Shown here one piece after another: positions 53,581-63,187 of a DNA stretch of 64,000 nucleotides. How positions within the stretch are numbered: the stretch's first letter is position 1; every line of letters begins with the position of its first letter. The DNA is taken from positions 768,283 to 832,282 of the forward strand of contig LT160592.1 in assembly GCA_900049755.1 (NCBI GenBank), written 5' to 3'. Both the position numbers and the translations under genes were made by a program. The notes below the pieces were generated by a model. It had not been told where the DNA came from. It searched no databases and saw only the letters and a list, made by a program, of their open reading frames with translations. The stretch is from Corynebacterium provencense (GTDB taxonomy: Bacteria; Actinomycetota; Actinomycetes; Mycobacteriales; Mycobacteriaceae).

Positions 53581-53605
53581 CGTCGACGAAAGAACCTGCG
53601 AACCC

Positions 53606-54706
53606 ATGACAACCGGTACCACCACCGGGGATGTCCCGCCCGGGACGACAGCCCCGGGACCCGGCGGCCTCAGCGCCACCGCGGCTCTGCACCGCCGACG
53701 ACTAGCCGGTCTGGCCGTACTGACCGTGCTGCTGGTCGTCGGTTTCGTGCTCAGCCTCGCCCTCGGATCGAGAAACATCCCGCTCTCAGACATCTGGGGT
53801 CTGCTCAAGCAGGTTCCGGGCACTCTCGGCGCCACCGACATCGAGAACACCGACCTCCAGGTCATCGTCGAGTACCGGTGGCCCCGGACCCTGATCGGCA
53901 TCATCGTCGGCGCCGCCCTGGGTGTCGCCGGCGCCCTGATACAGGGCCACACACGTAACCCGCTGGCAGACCCCGGAATCCTCGGTATCGCCTCCGGTGC
54001 GGCACTTGCCGTCGTCATCTCCTTCGCCGTGTTCAACGTCTCGGGGACCTGGGCGACCTCCCTCTGGGCGTTCGGAGGCTCCTGCCTGGCCACCGTAGCG
54101 GTGTTCGCTCTGGCATCTTTCTCCGGAGGCAACGTCAATCCGATGACTCTCATCCTCGGAGGCGCCGCCATGAATGCGGTCCTCCAGGCCATCATCTCGG
54201 CGTTCGTCCTCACCGACAGCAACAACCTCGACAGAATGAGGTTCTGGACCGTCGGTTCCATCGCCGGACGGGACATGAGCGTCTTCTGGACCGCCCTTCC
54301 CGTGGTCCTCATCGGTCTGCTGCTCGCCTTCATGACCGGTCCCACACTCAACCTGCTCAACCTGGGTGACGACGTAGCCACGGCACTCGGCGTCAACACC
54401 GGTCGGGCCCGGGTGCTCGGCATGGTCATCATCGCACTGCTGGCCGCGGCCGCTACCGCAGCCGCAGGCCCGGTGAGCTTCCTCGGTCTGGTGATTCCCC
54501 ACCTGGTGCGCTCCGTCACCGGCCCGGACTACCGCTGGATTCTCCCCTATTCCGCGCTCGGAGGCGCCGTCCTGCTCATCTACGCCGACGTGCTCGGCCG
54601 CATCATCACCCGTCCCGGGGAACTTGAGGTCGGCATCGTCCTCGCCTTCGTCGGCGCACCGATCTTCATCTGGATGATCACGAGGAGAAAGGTGGTGGAA
54701 CTGTGA
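53606..54706 (+). CDS. Iron-siderophore ABC transporter permease 1 (FecCD family)
   Basis: 366 aa, about nine to ten membrane helices. EYRWPRTLIGIIVGAALGVAGALIQG, TRNPLADPGILGIASGAALAV and AGPVSFLGLVIPHLVRSVTGPDYR are FecCD signatures. ATG at 53606 is the first in-frame start after the DtxR box. Its TGA overlaps the next gene (GTGA). Forms a heterodimer with the following permease; the substrate-binding protein is not in this operon. Confidence 0.93.
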   Translation: MTTGTTTGDVPPGTTAPGPGGLSATAALHRRRLAGLAVLTVLLVVGFVLSLALGSRNIPLSDIWGLLKQVPGTLGATDIENTDLQVIVEYRWPRTLIGIIVGAALGVAGALIQGHTRNPLADPGILGIASGAALAVVISFAVFNVSGTWATSLWAFGGSCLATVAVFALASFSGGNVNPMTLILGGAAMNAVLQAIISAFVLTDSNNLDRMRFWTVGSIAGRDMSVFWTALPVVLIGLLLAFMTGPTLNLLNLGDDVATALGVNTGRARVLGMVIIALLAAAATAAAGPVSFLGLVIPHLVRSVTGPDYRWILPYSALGGAVLLIYADVLGRIITRPGELEVGIVLAFVGAPIFIWMITRRKVVEL

Positions 54707-55815
54707 GCGACACCCGCACCCGCGGTCTGTACCGCTACGTCTCGGACGCCACTGTCCCCGCCCGACCCGCCTTCCGGATCGGTCCGATCTCCACTGTCTG
54801 GAGGCCGCGACAGTTCTTCGCCACCGTCAGCCTCATCATTGTCCTGCTCGTCCTCGGTGCAGTGTCCCTCGGACTGGGTGACTACCCGATCAGTCCCCTG
54901 CGCGTGGCCGAGATTGTCGTGACCAACGGTGGAACCCGGATCGAGCACCTCGTCGTCTTCGACTGGCGTATGCCGCGCACTCTCACCGCCGTTCTCGTCG
55001 GATCCGCCCTGGGTATCTCGGGGGCACTGACACAGTCCGTGACCCGCAATGCGCTGGCCAGTCCCGATATTCTCGGCATCACCACCGGCGCCTCGGCTGC
55101 GGCGGTCGCCGTCATCGTGCTCGGGGGCGGTTCGACCGGGGTCGTCGGATGGCTCTCCGAGATCGGTATTCCCCTGGCCGCGCTGGTCGGCGCCTTCCTC
55201 ACCGGCGCCGTGATCTGGATGCTCGCCTACCGTCGCGGTATCGACCCGTTCCGTCTCGTCCTCGCCGGTATCGTCATCTCCGCCCTGTTGTCCGCGGTCA
55301 TCAACTACCTCATGACCCGGGCGGACCTGAACGACGCCACCAGCGCACAGATGTGGCTCGCCGGTTCACTCAACTCCGCCGACTGGTCCCGTGCCCGACC
55401 GGTTCTCGCGGTGATCGTGCTGCTCACACCGTTCTTCGTCTGGATCACCTTCCAGCTCTTCGCGAACGTGCTCGGCCCCGACGTCGCCAGAGGTCTCGGC
55501 CAGAACGTCACCGTCGTGCAGGCCCTGCTCCTGGTCCTGTCGGTTATTCTCGCGGCGATGGCTGTTGCCGCGGCCGGCCCGATCGGGTTCGTCGCCTTCG
55601 TCTCTCCCCAGATCGCCCGGCTCATCTGCGGCCGTGACACGCCGCCGGTGGTGGCGTCCGGACTGTTCGGGGCGTCCCTGCTGCTGGCAGCGGACGTGAT
55701 CACACAGACCTGGCTGCCCGTCGAACTACCCGTCGGCCTGCTGACCTCCGCCGTCGGCGGCCTCTTCCTCATCTACCTGCTCATCAAGACCAACCGGAAG
55801 ACGACGACCTCATGA
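54703..55815 (+). CDS. Iron-siderophore ABC transporter permease 2 (FecCD family)
   Basis: 370 aa. FDWRMPRTLTAVLVGSALGISGALTQS, TRNALASPDILGITTGASAAAV and AGPIGFVAFVSPQIARLI mark the family. The N-terminal 45 residues are cytosolic. GTG start inside the end of permease 1 and ATGA overlap with the ATPase gene. Confidence 0.93.
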   Translation: MSDTRTRGLYRYVSDATVPARPAFRIGPISTVWRPRQFFATVSLIIVLLVLGAVSLGLGDYPISPLRVAEIVVTNGGTRIEHLVVFDWRMPRTLTAVLVGSALGISGALTQSVTRNALASPDILGITTGASAAAVAVIVLGGGSTGVVGWLSEIGIPLAALVGAFLTGAVIWMLAYRRGIDPFRLVLAGIVISALLSAVINYLMTRADLNDATSAQMWLAGSLNSADWSRARPVLAVIVLLTPFFVWITFQLFANVLGPDVARGLGQNVTVVQALLLVLSVILAAMAVAAAGPIGFVAFVSPQIARLICGRDTPPVVASGLFGASLLLAADVITQTWLPVELPVGLLTSAVGGLFLIYLLIKTNRKTTTS

Positions 55816-56735
55816 CCAACATCCCCCACCCCGACAACTCTTCCTCCACCACGGCCGTCCCGGCGACCGCAGACGCCGCAGACGCCGCAAACGCCGCAGA
55901 CCCCACCGCCGGTGGGGACCTGCCCGCCCACGCCCACGCCCTGACGGTGTCCTCGCTCAAGGTCGGATATACGCCGGACAACCCGGTCATCACCGATCTG
56001 TCCGTCCACATCCCCGGAGGAAGAGTCACCACGGTCATCGGACCCAACGGCTGCGGCAAGTCCACGTTCCTGCGCGCCGTCGGCCGTCTCATCCCCTCCC
56101 AGGCCGGCACAGTCACCCTCGGAGCGACGGACATCAGCTCAATGAGGCGCAAGGACATCGCCAGGACCATCGGGGTACTCCCCCAGGCGCCGATCGCCCC
56201 TCCCGGGCTCATCGTCTCCGACCTCGTCTCGCGGGGACGCCACCCCCACCAGTCCTGGATCAGGCAGTGGTCCTCCTCCGACGAGAAGGAGGTCATGGCA
56301 GCCCTGGAGATGACGGACGTCGCAGACCTTGCCGACCGGCCCGTGGACTCCCTGTCGGGCGGTCAACGGCAGCGGGTGTGGATCTCCATGGTGCTCGCCC
56401 AGCACACCGAGATCCTCTTCCTCGACGAGCCCACGACCTACCTTGACCTCGCACACTCCATCGAGGTCCTGGACCTCGTCAACCGTCTGCGGCGTGAACT
56501 CGACCGCACGGTGGTGATGGTGCTTCACGACCTCAACCTGGCAATCCGCTACTCCGACAACCTCGTCGTCATGCGCGACGGAGACCTCATCGCCACCGGT
56601 ACACCAGAGTCGGTGATCACCCCGGAACTTCTCATGGACGTCTTCGACCTCGACGCCACCGTCATCGAGGACCCGGTCGTCGGCGGTCCCCTCATTGTCC
56701 CCAACGACCCGCACGGGCTCAGGAACAGGAGCTGA
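55812..56735 (+). CDS. Iron-siderophore ABC transporter ATPase
   Basis: 307 aa. Walker A GPNGCGKST at residues 77-85, signature LSGGQRQRV near 182, Walker B ILFLDEPTTYLD near 200, and switch His in VLHDLNLAIRYSD: a FepC/FhuC-type ATPase. The first 40 residues are Ala/Asp-rich with a 9-bp in-frame repeat (55869-55904) and are not part of the fold. Confidence 0.95.
   Translation: MTNIPHPDNSSSTTAVPATADAADAANAADPTAGGDLPAHAHALTVSSLKVGYTPDNPVITDLSVHIPGGRVTTVIGPNGCGKSTFLRAVGRLIPSQAGTVTLGATDISSMRRKDIARTIGVLPQAPIAPPGLIVSDLVSRGRHPHQSWIRQWSSSDEKEVMAALEMTDVADLADRPVDSLSGGQRQRVWISMVLAQHTEILFLDEPTTYLDLAHSIEVLDLVNRLRRELDRTVVMVLHDLNLAIRYSDNLVVMRDGDLIATGTPESVITPELLMDVFDLDATVIEDPVVGGPLIVPNDPHGLRNRS
55869..55904 (+). 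repeat. 9-bp tandem repeat x4 in the ATPase N terminus
   Basis: GCAGACGCC units with single-base variants, encoding Ala-Asp/Asn-Ala repeats; multiple of three. Confidence 0.8.
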
Positions 56736-56738
56736 CCG

Positions 56739-57635
56739 GTGACGACAATCCCATCCTCCGCCGTCGCCGACACCGCCCTGCGCACCCATCCCGGTCGGGA
56801 TCTCGCCGGCCCCGGGCGGCTGGTACCCGTGTCCGTCACCGCAGTCACCCAGGTGGCACCCTCTCTCAGGAGGGTCACCCTGCAGGGCCCTGGACTTGCC
56901 TCACTCGTTCTCACCGGCCCTGACGAATACTTCGGACTGCTCATGCCCGAACCCGGGGCCACGGTCCCTCCGTTGGAGACCGGTGGCATGAACATCCGTG
57001 CCGCCGTCGCGGCCCTGCCCGAGGAAAGCCGCCCGGGTCTGCGCTGGTACACGGTCCGCCATTTCCGGCAGGAGGTACACCGGAACGACGGTGGAACCGT
57101 CGGTGAGATAGACCTGGATGTCGTCATGCACGACGACCACCCCGGGCCCGGGGCCCGGTGGATCGCCGACGCCACCGTCGGAGACAGTGCAGCCGTCTGG
57201 CTGTGCAACGCCATCTGGATCCGTCATGCCGAACGACCCCTGTTCGTCGCAGACGCCTCCGCGGTCCCCGCCCTCCGCGCGATCCTGGAGTTCACCGAGG
57301 ACCACCATCCTGACGACCTCTCCCTCTACCACGTCAGAGTCGTCGCCCACACCCCTGATGAACTGGAACCCGGACTGGCGGAAGAGTGGGGTGAACGGGT
57401 CGGCTCCCTGTCGATCGTCTACGCCTCTCCCGGCATGGAGGCAGAGGCGGTGTGTGCGGCCCTGCGCCGTGACCGCGGGGCAGGGCACCCGGCCGCGTCG
57501 CCCGAGTACGTGTGGGCGTCCGGGGAGGCGGGGATGGCCAAGGCAGTGCGGGGAGTCGCCGTCGACGAGTGGGACGTGGACCGTGACTTCGTCGACTGGG
57601 TCGCTTACTGGATCGAGGGACGCCCCCGCCCGTAG
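56739..57635 (+). CDS. Siderophore-interacting protein (ferric-siderophore reductase)
   Basis: 298 aa SIP-family flavoprotein. FAD domain: RRVTLQGPGL and RWYTVRHFRQ; NAD(P)H domain: FVADASAVPALRAILEF and YVWASGEAGMAKAVRGVAV. It ends with VDWVAYWIEGRPRP, showing the Tyr-Trp that the first SIP of this window lacks. GTG start 3 bp after the ATPase gene, so imported ferric siderophore and its reductase are made together. Confidence 0.92.
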   Translation: MTTIPSSAVADTALRTHPGRDLAGPGRLVPVSVTAVTQVAPSLRRVTLQGPGLASLVLTGPDEYFGLLMPEPGATVPPLETGGMNIRAAVAALPEESRPGLRWYTVRHFRQEVHRNDGGTVGEIDLDVVMHDDHPGPGARWIADATVGDSAAVWLCNAIWIRHAERPLFVADASAVPALRAILEFTEDHHPDDLSLYHVRVVAHTPDELEPGLAEEWGERVGSLSIVYASPGMEAEAVCAALRRDRGAGHPAASPEYVWASGEAGMAKAVRGVAVDEWDVDRDFVDWVAYWIEGRPRP

Positions 57636-57651
57636 GCCGTAGGCGTCCGGA

Positions 57652-57674
57652 CTGACCGGGACAACGCCGGTCAG
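57652..57674. terminator. Hairpin between SIP and the CynX-type gene
   Basis: Perfect 8-bp stem CTGACCGG / CCGGTCAG with a 7-base loop between convergent genes; no T-tract. Confidence 0.5.
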
Positions 57675-57699
57675 GGTCGGTCGGGGCCGGTCAGGGCCC

Positions 57700-58941
57700 T
57701 CAGTGACCTGCCAACTCCCGCCAGTGGGTGTCCGTCAGCTCGTCGTCGATGACGGTCTGCTTCCCGGCCCGGATCCCGGCGGCACCCATGACCACAGAAA
57801 TCACCGCCAGTGCGACGAGAATGCCGTCCCACGAACCGACCTGTTCATGGACCACCCCGAGCAGGAACGGGCCCACCCCGGCGATGAAGTACCCCACAGG
57901 CTGGACGAACCCGGACAGTCGCGCCGTGACCAACGGCGCCCTCGACCGCGCCGGAATCAGCGCAATGGCGGTGGGGAAGCAGCAGCCCCCGATCCCCAGC
58001 AGAACCGACCACAGCAACGGAACCGTCGACGGGGCCACCCACAGCCCCACGTACCCCGCAGCAGTGACCGCGGCAAAGACGGCGGGGAAAGGCCGCAGGT
58101 CCCTCACACGCTCAATGACCACGGGCATGAACAGGCCACCGACGATATTCAACGCACCGATGACAGACAGTCCGATACTGGCGGTGGAGGAACTGACGCC
58201 GTTGTCCGTGTAGATCTTCGGCAACCACCCCATCTGGATGTAGGCGTTCATGGCCTGGAGTCCGAAGAAGAGCATGAGGAACCGGGCCGTCGGGGAACGC
58301 CACAGGGAGGTCTCCTTCAGTTTCGTGGCAGTCTCGGCGTCGGCCACAACCTCGGACGGGCCCGCCCCGGGAACGTCGCGCCCCACCTTCGGAAGCACCA
58401 CCGCCCAGACCAGTACCTGGACCACCGCGAGCACCGTCCACACCGCCAGGGCCCACCGCCACGCATCTCCACCGGAGAACCACATCGCAGACAGCGGCCC
58501 CAGTGCCCCCGAAGCGCCCAGCCCCACGGAATAGAGTGTCATCAGTACCACGGCGTGGCGTCCCCCGTGGCTTTTCACCCACGCCGGAAGCAGGACGTTC
58601 CCCAGTGCGATTCCGCCGACCACACATGCGGTGAGCACGAGGAACAGGGAGATGTCACCCACCCAGGGCCGCAGCGCGAGACCCACCACGGTCAGCACCA
58701 TTCCGCCGAACAGGGCCCGGCTCAGTCCCACCCGGGTGGCCAGGGGCACCGCCGCAAGTCCCATGACCCCGAAGAGGATCCCCGGCATCGCCGTGATCGC
58801 CCCCGCCAACGAGCCGGACGCACCGAAGGTGTCGAGAACGGCGTCGAGCACCGGCCCCAGCGAGGCTATTCCGGCACGGAGATTCACCGCGGCGGCGACA
58901 ACCGCCGTGACAAGAAGAAGGAAAGTGAGGTTCTTACGCAC
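57700..58941 (-). CDS. MFS transporter, CynX/NimT family
   Basis: 413 aa, 12 helices. AAAVNLRAGIASLGPVLDAV at helix 1 is the family hallmark; LGNVLLPAWVKSHGGRHAVVLMTLYSVGLGASGALG is the middle motif. Members export or import small anions such as cyanate or 2-nitroimidazole; the substrate here is unknown. GTG start at 58941 with TAGGTT 6 bases upstream (58953-58948), again without a Shine-Dalgarno. Confidence 0.87.
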   Translation of the reverse strand: MRKNLTFLLLVTAVVAAAVNLRAGIASLGPVLDAVLDTFGASGSLAGAITAMPGILFGVMGLAAVPLATRVGLSRALFGGMVLTVVGLALRPWVGDISLFLVLTACVVGGIALGNVLLPAWVKSHGGRHAVVLMTLYSVGLGASGALGPLSAMWFSGGDAWRWALAVWTVLAVVQVLVWAVVLPKVGRDVPGAGPSEVVADAETATKLKETSLWRSPTARFLMLFFGLQAMNAYIQMGWLPKIYTDNGVSSSTASIGLSVIGALNIVGGLFMPVVIERVRDLRPFPAVFAAVTAAGYVGLWVAPSTVPLLWSVLLGIGGCCFPTAIALIPARSRAPLVTARLSGFVQPVGYFIAGVGPFLLGVVHEQVGSWDGILVALAVISVVMGAAGIRAGKQTVIDDELTDTHWRELAGH

Positions 58942-59028
58942 CCGACCAACCTACTCTGAGACGTCGACACCGGTCGCGGCAACCGCTTCCCGGTGACCGG
59001 TGTCAGGAAAGACTGTCCGAAAAGACTG

Positions 59029-60153
59029 TCAGAACCGACTGTCAGGGGCGTCGAGGAGGAGAGAGTGGACCACCGCCCGCTGCGTACCCTCCGGCGGTGC
59101 ACTGAAGTTGTCGTCTGTGCCCGCATAGAGAACCCGGCGCCCGTCCTGCCCACGGGGACCCCACGCCAGGGCCTCGACATTGCCGACACGACCGGCACCG
59201 AAGAGGACGCCCAGGTCGGCGACAGGTCGGCGGACGAGCAACCGGTCACCGCCGGCGTCCGTCTTCCAGTCCGTGCGCCACAGCACGGCGGAGTTCCCCT
59301 CACCCGCCGAGTAGCCGCGTTCCAGCACCAGAAGACTGCCCTGCGGTCCGTCAAGAATTTCGGAGATACCCCGCCCCGGCCATTCGAAGACGGTCGGGCC
59401 GTCCTGCCCGTGAACGGTGACGACAGGATGACTGCGGCCCGCCGGGGCCGCTTCCGTGGCAGTGACCACCGACACCCCACCGCCCTCCTGCGGGACGACG
59501 GCCAGCCCCTCCAGGCCCTGCGCCGGACGGGTCCCCTCCGGAACCGGCAGAGTGTACCGGGCACGACCGGACCTGTCCGCGACCGTGACCGTGGCGGACC
59601 TCTCCGCCGACCAGACCATCCCTGAAACAGGGCCGGGGCCGGTACGGAGGAGACGGATGCTCTCCGGTTCAACTGTGCCGGGACGGTAGGGAACGCCCGC
59701 GGAGTCGGTGAATACCACCGGGGTGCCCACCGTACCGGTCACCGGATCCAGCGGGTATGCGCGGACCGGTCCGCGGTTTCCCGGATCATCACTGACGGCG
59801 AGACAGGTCACCGCCGTGTCCCCGGAAGTGTCACAGTCGAATCCGGACAGTCCGCCGACCGGTACACGCCCGTAGATTCCCTCACGGGTCTTCGGTGACG
59901 CGGAGATCTCCACACTGCCCAGGGCAGTCACGTTCCCGGTGACCCCTCCCGGGGCCGGTTGCCGCGGAGTGTCACCCCGCAGCGCCGCGAGCTGGGACAC
60001 CCCACCGGTGACCGGTACGAGGAGCAGGGACACCACGACCGCCACCGTAGCCACGACGGCGGTGGACACCCCGGTGAGGGAAGGGGCGCCACGTTCACCT
60101 GGGGCGCACCCCTGCGAACCTGTCGGCGTCCTCCACCGTCTCCCCTGCATTCC
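59029..60153 (-). CDS. Esterase-like-activity-of-phytase domain protein, membrane-anchored
   Basis: About 374 aa from ATG 60153 (the frame is open to a GTG at 60222). One N-terminal membrane segment (STAVVATVAVVVSLLLVPV) and then an extracellular beta-rich domain with GLEGLAVVPQEGGGVSVVTATEAAP, SLLVLERGYSAGEGNSAVLWR and NVEALAWGPR, the pattern of the phytase-like esterase domain (PF13449). The upstream part would be a repeat-coded Gly/Arg stretch, so I prefer the inner start. Enzyme activity unproven. Confidence 0.75.
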   Translation of the reverse strand, partial: GMQGRRWRTPTGSQGCAPGERGAPSLTGVSTAVVATVAVVVSLLLVPVTGGVSQLAALRGDTPRQPAPGGVTGNVTALGSVEISASPKTREGIYGRVPVGGLSGFDCDTSGDTAVTCLAVSDDPGNRGPVRAYPLDPVTGTVGTPVVFTDSAGVPYRPGTVEPESIRLLRTGPGPVSGMVWSAERSATVTVADRSGRARYTLPVPEGTRPAQGLEGLAVVPQEGGGVSVVTATEAAPAGRSHPVVTVHGQDGPTVFEWPGRGISEILDGPQGSLLVLERGYSAGEGNSAVLWRTDWKTDAGGDRLLVRRPVADLGVLFGAGRVGNVEALAWGPRGQDGRRVLYAGTDDNFSAPPEGTQRAVVHSLLLDAPDSRF

Positions 60154-60291
60154 CTGCCACCCTCTTCCTTCCCCTACTGTCCCCTGTTCTCCCCGACCGT
60201 TCCCGACCGTTCCGACCGTCACCCCACCCTACGTTCCGCGCGCTCCGGCGTCCTTTTATTTCACTGTGCTCCGATACGTGGCCGACCCGAC

Positions 60292-60305
60292 AGACCGACT
60301 GGTCT
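60292..60305. promoter_or_regulatory. Inverted repeat at the start of the monooxygenase operon
   Basis: AGACC-GACT-GGTCT lies directly before TACTTG (60305-60310), a weak -10 six bases before the ATG. TetR- or MarR-type operators often look like this; the regulator is unknown. Confidence 0.35.
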
Positions 60306-60316
60306 ACTTGTGGACC

Positions 60317-61787
60317 ATGACCACAGATACCCCAGACCAGCACCAGACCAGTCACGGACCGGGCACAGACCTCCCCCGGCGCAGCATCGCCGTCATCGGG
60401 GCCGGTCTCGCCGGAGCCGGAGCGGCTCTCGCCCTCACCCGCGCAGGGTTCCGGGTCGACCTCTACTCCGACCGCACCCGGGACGCCCTGCTCAACGACG
60501 TCCCGGCCACCGGCACGGCAATCCTCTTCGGAGCATCGAGGCAAGCCGACGCCGAGATCATCGACGATCTCTACGCCGGAGTCCCCACAGCCCACTTCGG
60601 CGCCAGCGCCGCCGGACTGGCGAACCCGGACAGCAGCACCGGTGTCGACAGTTTCCCGGCGTCCTACAACTACGAGGCACAGTCCGTCGACGCCAGACTC
60701 CGCGCCGATGACCGGATCGCCGAGTTCCAGCGGCTCGCCGACACCGGAGACACCCCCGGCAGCCGCTTCCACGTCGGCACTGTCACACCCGCCGACCTCG
60801 ACCGGATCGCCGCCGAACACGACCTGACACTCGTCGCCACCGGAAAAGGAGGACTCGGCGACGCCTTCGCCACCGACAACGAACGGACCCCCTACACCGA
60901 ACCACAGCGCTACCTGCTCACCGTCACCACCACCGGGCTGCCCGCAGACCACGTCTTCACCGGCAGAACCGGTTCCGGCCGGCTCACCGACAGCTCCGGA
61001 CGCCCCGTCAACAACGCCCTGCTGTCCCTCCACGAGGAGGGGGAGGTCTTCGTCGGACCGTACCTCCACAAGGACCTCGCCCGTTCGACCGACGGGCAGG
61101 ACGCCTGGGTCCTGCTAGCCTGGGCCAGGCTCGGAACGGACACGGAGGCAGCATTCCGTTCCGCCACCGACTCCGCCTCCGCACTGCGTGTCCTGCAGGA
61201 GCTCCACCACCGGGTACTCCCGGACGTCGCCGGAGACCTCGACCGGCTCAGGACCATCCCGTCGGACCCGCACTCCTGGCTGAAGGGTGCCGTCACCCCC
61301 CGGGTGAGGCGTCCCGTCGGGTTCACCGACGGCGGCCACCTGCTCGCGGCACTCGGCGACACCGCCGTCGCCGTTGATCCGATCGCCGGCCAGGGGGCGC
61401 AGCTCGGCGACCGGCAGGTCGCCGGACTGCCAGGGGGCGCAGCTCGGCGACCGGCAGGTCGCCGGACTGGTGCGCGGGCTCACCGCCGCAGCCTCCGCCG
61501 GACGCGACTGGGACGCCGACCTGCTCACCGAACTGTTCGAACAGCACTGGTCGGACCACGCCGCCGCGGGAGTTGCCGTGACCTCCCTGTTCCTCGGAGA
61601 TCCGCTGTACACCGACGTCGCCGGAGCCTTCTTCGGCGGTGCCGCCACCGACCCCGCCTACGCCACCGCGCTGTTCTCCCTGTTCTCCGAACCGGCCCCC
61701 GCACTGACCCTGCGCACCGCACAGGACGTCGCCGACCTGGCCGGAACATTCCGCGTCTCCCCGGCGTCCTCGGAGGTTCCTGCATGA
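60317..61787 (+). pseudogene. FAD-dependent monooxygenase, styrene-monooxygenase (StyA) like, frameshifted by a 40-bp duplication
   Basis: N-terminal dinucleotide fold SIAVIGAGLAGAGAALALTRAGFRVDLYSDR and a StyA-type substrate domain (SFPASYNYEAQSVDARLRADDRI). At the DPIAGQGAQLGDRQVAGL motif a 40-bp tandem duplication (61390-61469) shifts the frame; the expected C terminus (RGLTAAASAGRDWDADLLTELFEQHW...) is in the other frame and ends at 61787. With one copy removed the protein is about 476 aa. As written, the first frame stays open into the next gene. Likely uses FADH2 from a separate reductase. Confidence 0.75.
61390..61469 (+). repeat. 40-bp perfect tandem duplication
   Basis: Copies 61390-61429 and 61430-61469, each starting CCAGGGGGCGCAGC. 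40 is not a multiple of three and breaks the StyA-like gene. Confidence 0.95.
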
Positions 61788-63187
61788 CCCGCCGCATCAG
61801 GTTCAACGCCTTCGACATGAGCTGTGTCGTCCACCAGTCCCCGGGTCTGTGGCGTCACCCCGAGGACCAGTCCCACCGATACACCGACCTGCGCTACTGG
61901 ACCGACCTGGCGCAGCTGCTGGAGCGCGGGATCTTCGACGGCATCTTCATCGCCGATGTCCTCGGACTCTACGACATCTACGGCAGTTCCCCCGACCAGG
62001 CGCTCCGCTCCGGGGCACAGGTACCGGTCACTGACCCGCTTCCCCTGGTCAGCGCGATGGCTGCGGTCACGGACAACCTGGGGTTCGGACTGACCACCGG
62101 CACCGCCTTCGAGCACCCGTTCCCCTTCGCCCGCCGGATCAGCACCCTCGACCACCTCACCGACGGCCGGCTCGGATGGAACGTCGTCACGGGATACCTC
62201 CCCTCCGCCGCAGAGAACCTGCAGTCCCGGGGACAGCTCGACACTTTCGACCACGACGCCCGCTACGACCACGCCGACGAGTACCTGGAAGTCCTCTACA
62301 AACTCTGGGAAGGCTCCTGGGAAGATGACGCCGTGATCGCCGACCCGTTGACCGGGGTGTACACGGACCCGTCGAAAGTCCACCCGGTCAACCACCACGG
62401 GGCCCGGTACACGGTCCCGGGAATCCACGTCACCGAGCCCTCCCCGCAGCGGACGCCGGTGATCTTCCAGGCCGGGGCGTCCTCACGTGGCAGCGCCTTC
62501 GCCGCGACCCACGCCGAAGCTGTGTTCGTCGCGGCCCCCACCCGGGAGAAGCTCGCCGCGGTCGTCAACACCCTCACCACGAAGCTGGAGGAGGCCGGAA
62601 GATCCCGCTCTGACGTGGTGATCTACGCGTTGCTGACCGTCATCACCGGTGCCACCGAGGAGGAGGCACAGGCCAAGGCCGCAGAGTACCGCAGCTATGT
62701 CGACCCGGAGGGTGCGCTGGCACTGATGTCAGGGTGGATGGGCGTCGACTTCTCCCGTTTCGACCTGGACGACCCTGTCGCCGGGATCGAGTCGAACGCG
62801 ATCCAGTCGGCCGTGGCGGCCTTTCAGCGTTCCGCCGGGGAGGACGGCCGCGAGTGGACGGTCCGAGAACTCGCCGAGTTCGGCGGTATCGGAGGTACCG
62901 GTCCGGTGGTCGTCGGTTCCGGCGAATCGGTCGCCGACCAGCTGGAGGAGTGGGTCGACGCCACCGGTGTCGACGGTTTCAACCTCGCCTACGCGGTCAC
63001 CCCGGGTACTTTCCGCGACATTGTGGAGTACGTCGTCCCGGTTCTCCAGGCCCGGGGCGAATACCCGGAAGAGTACACCCCGGGAACGCTGCGCCGGAAA
63101 CTCTTCGGCTCAGACCGGGTCCCCGACAACCACCCGGCCGCCGCCTACCGTACCGCCGTCCCCGCCCAGTCAGGAGAAACCCTGTGA
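61784..63187 (+). CDS. FMN-dependent monooxygenase, NtaA/SnaA/DszA family
   Basis: 467 aa luciferase-like TIM-barrel enzyme needing reduced FMN. Signatures: GIFDGIFIADVLGLYDIYG, PFPFARRISTLDHLTDGRLGWNVVTG and TPVIFQAGASSRGSAFAATHAE. Members oxidise sulfones, sulfonates, nitrilotriacetate or related compounds. ATG overlaps the upstream gene stop (ATGA) with GGAGG before it, and its end overlaps the next gene (GTGA). Confidence 0.88.
   Translation: MTRRIRFNAFDMSCVVHQSPGLWRHPEDQSHRYTDLRYWTDLAQLLERGIFDGIFIADVLGLYDIYGSSPDQALRSGAQVPVTDPLPLVSAMAAVTDNLGFGLTTGTAFEHPFPFARRISTLDHLTDGRLGWNVVTGYLPSAAENLQSRGQLDTFDHDARYDHADEYLEVLYKLWEGSWEDDAVIADPLTGVYTDPSKVHPVNHHGARYTVPGIHVTEPSPQRTPVIFQAGASSRGSAFAATHAEAVFVAAPTREKLAAVVNTLTTKLEEAGRSRSDVVIYALLTVITGATEEEAQAKAAEYRSYVDPEGALALMSGWMGVDFSRFDLDDPVAGIESNAIQSAVAAFQRSAGEDGREWTVRELAEFGGIGGTGPVVVGSGESVADQLEEWVDATGVDGFNLAYAVTPGTFRDIVEYVVPVLQARGEYPEEYTPGTLRRKLFGSDRVPDNHPAAAYRTAVPAQSGETL

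Larger units (their letters stand above)
53251..53605. other. Divergent control region between rplN and the siderophore importer
   Basis: 355 bp without a gene. On the plus strand: -10 TAGACT (53523-53528), a perfect inverted repeat (53531-53558) and a DtxR box (53562-53580). On the minus strand, about 190 bases before rplN, a possible promoter with CATACT as -10 and TTGGTG as -35 (18-base spacer). Confidence 0.65.
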
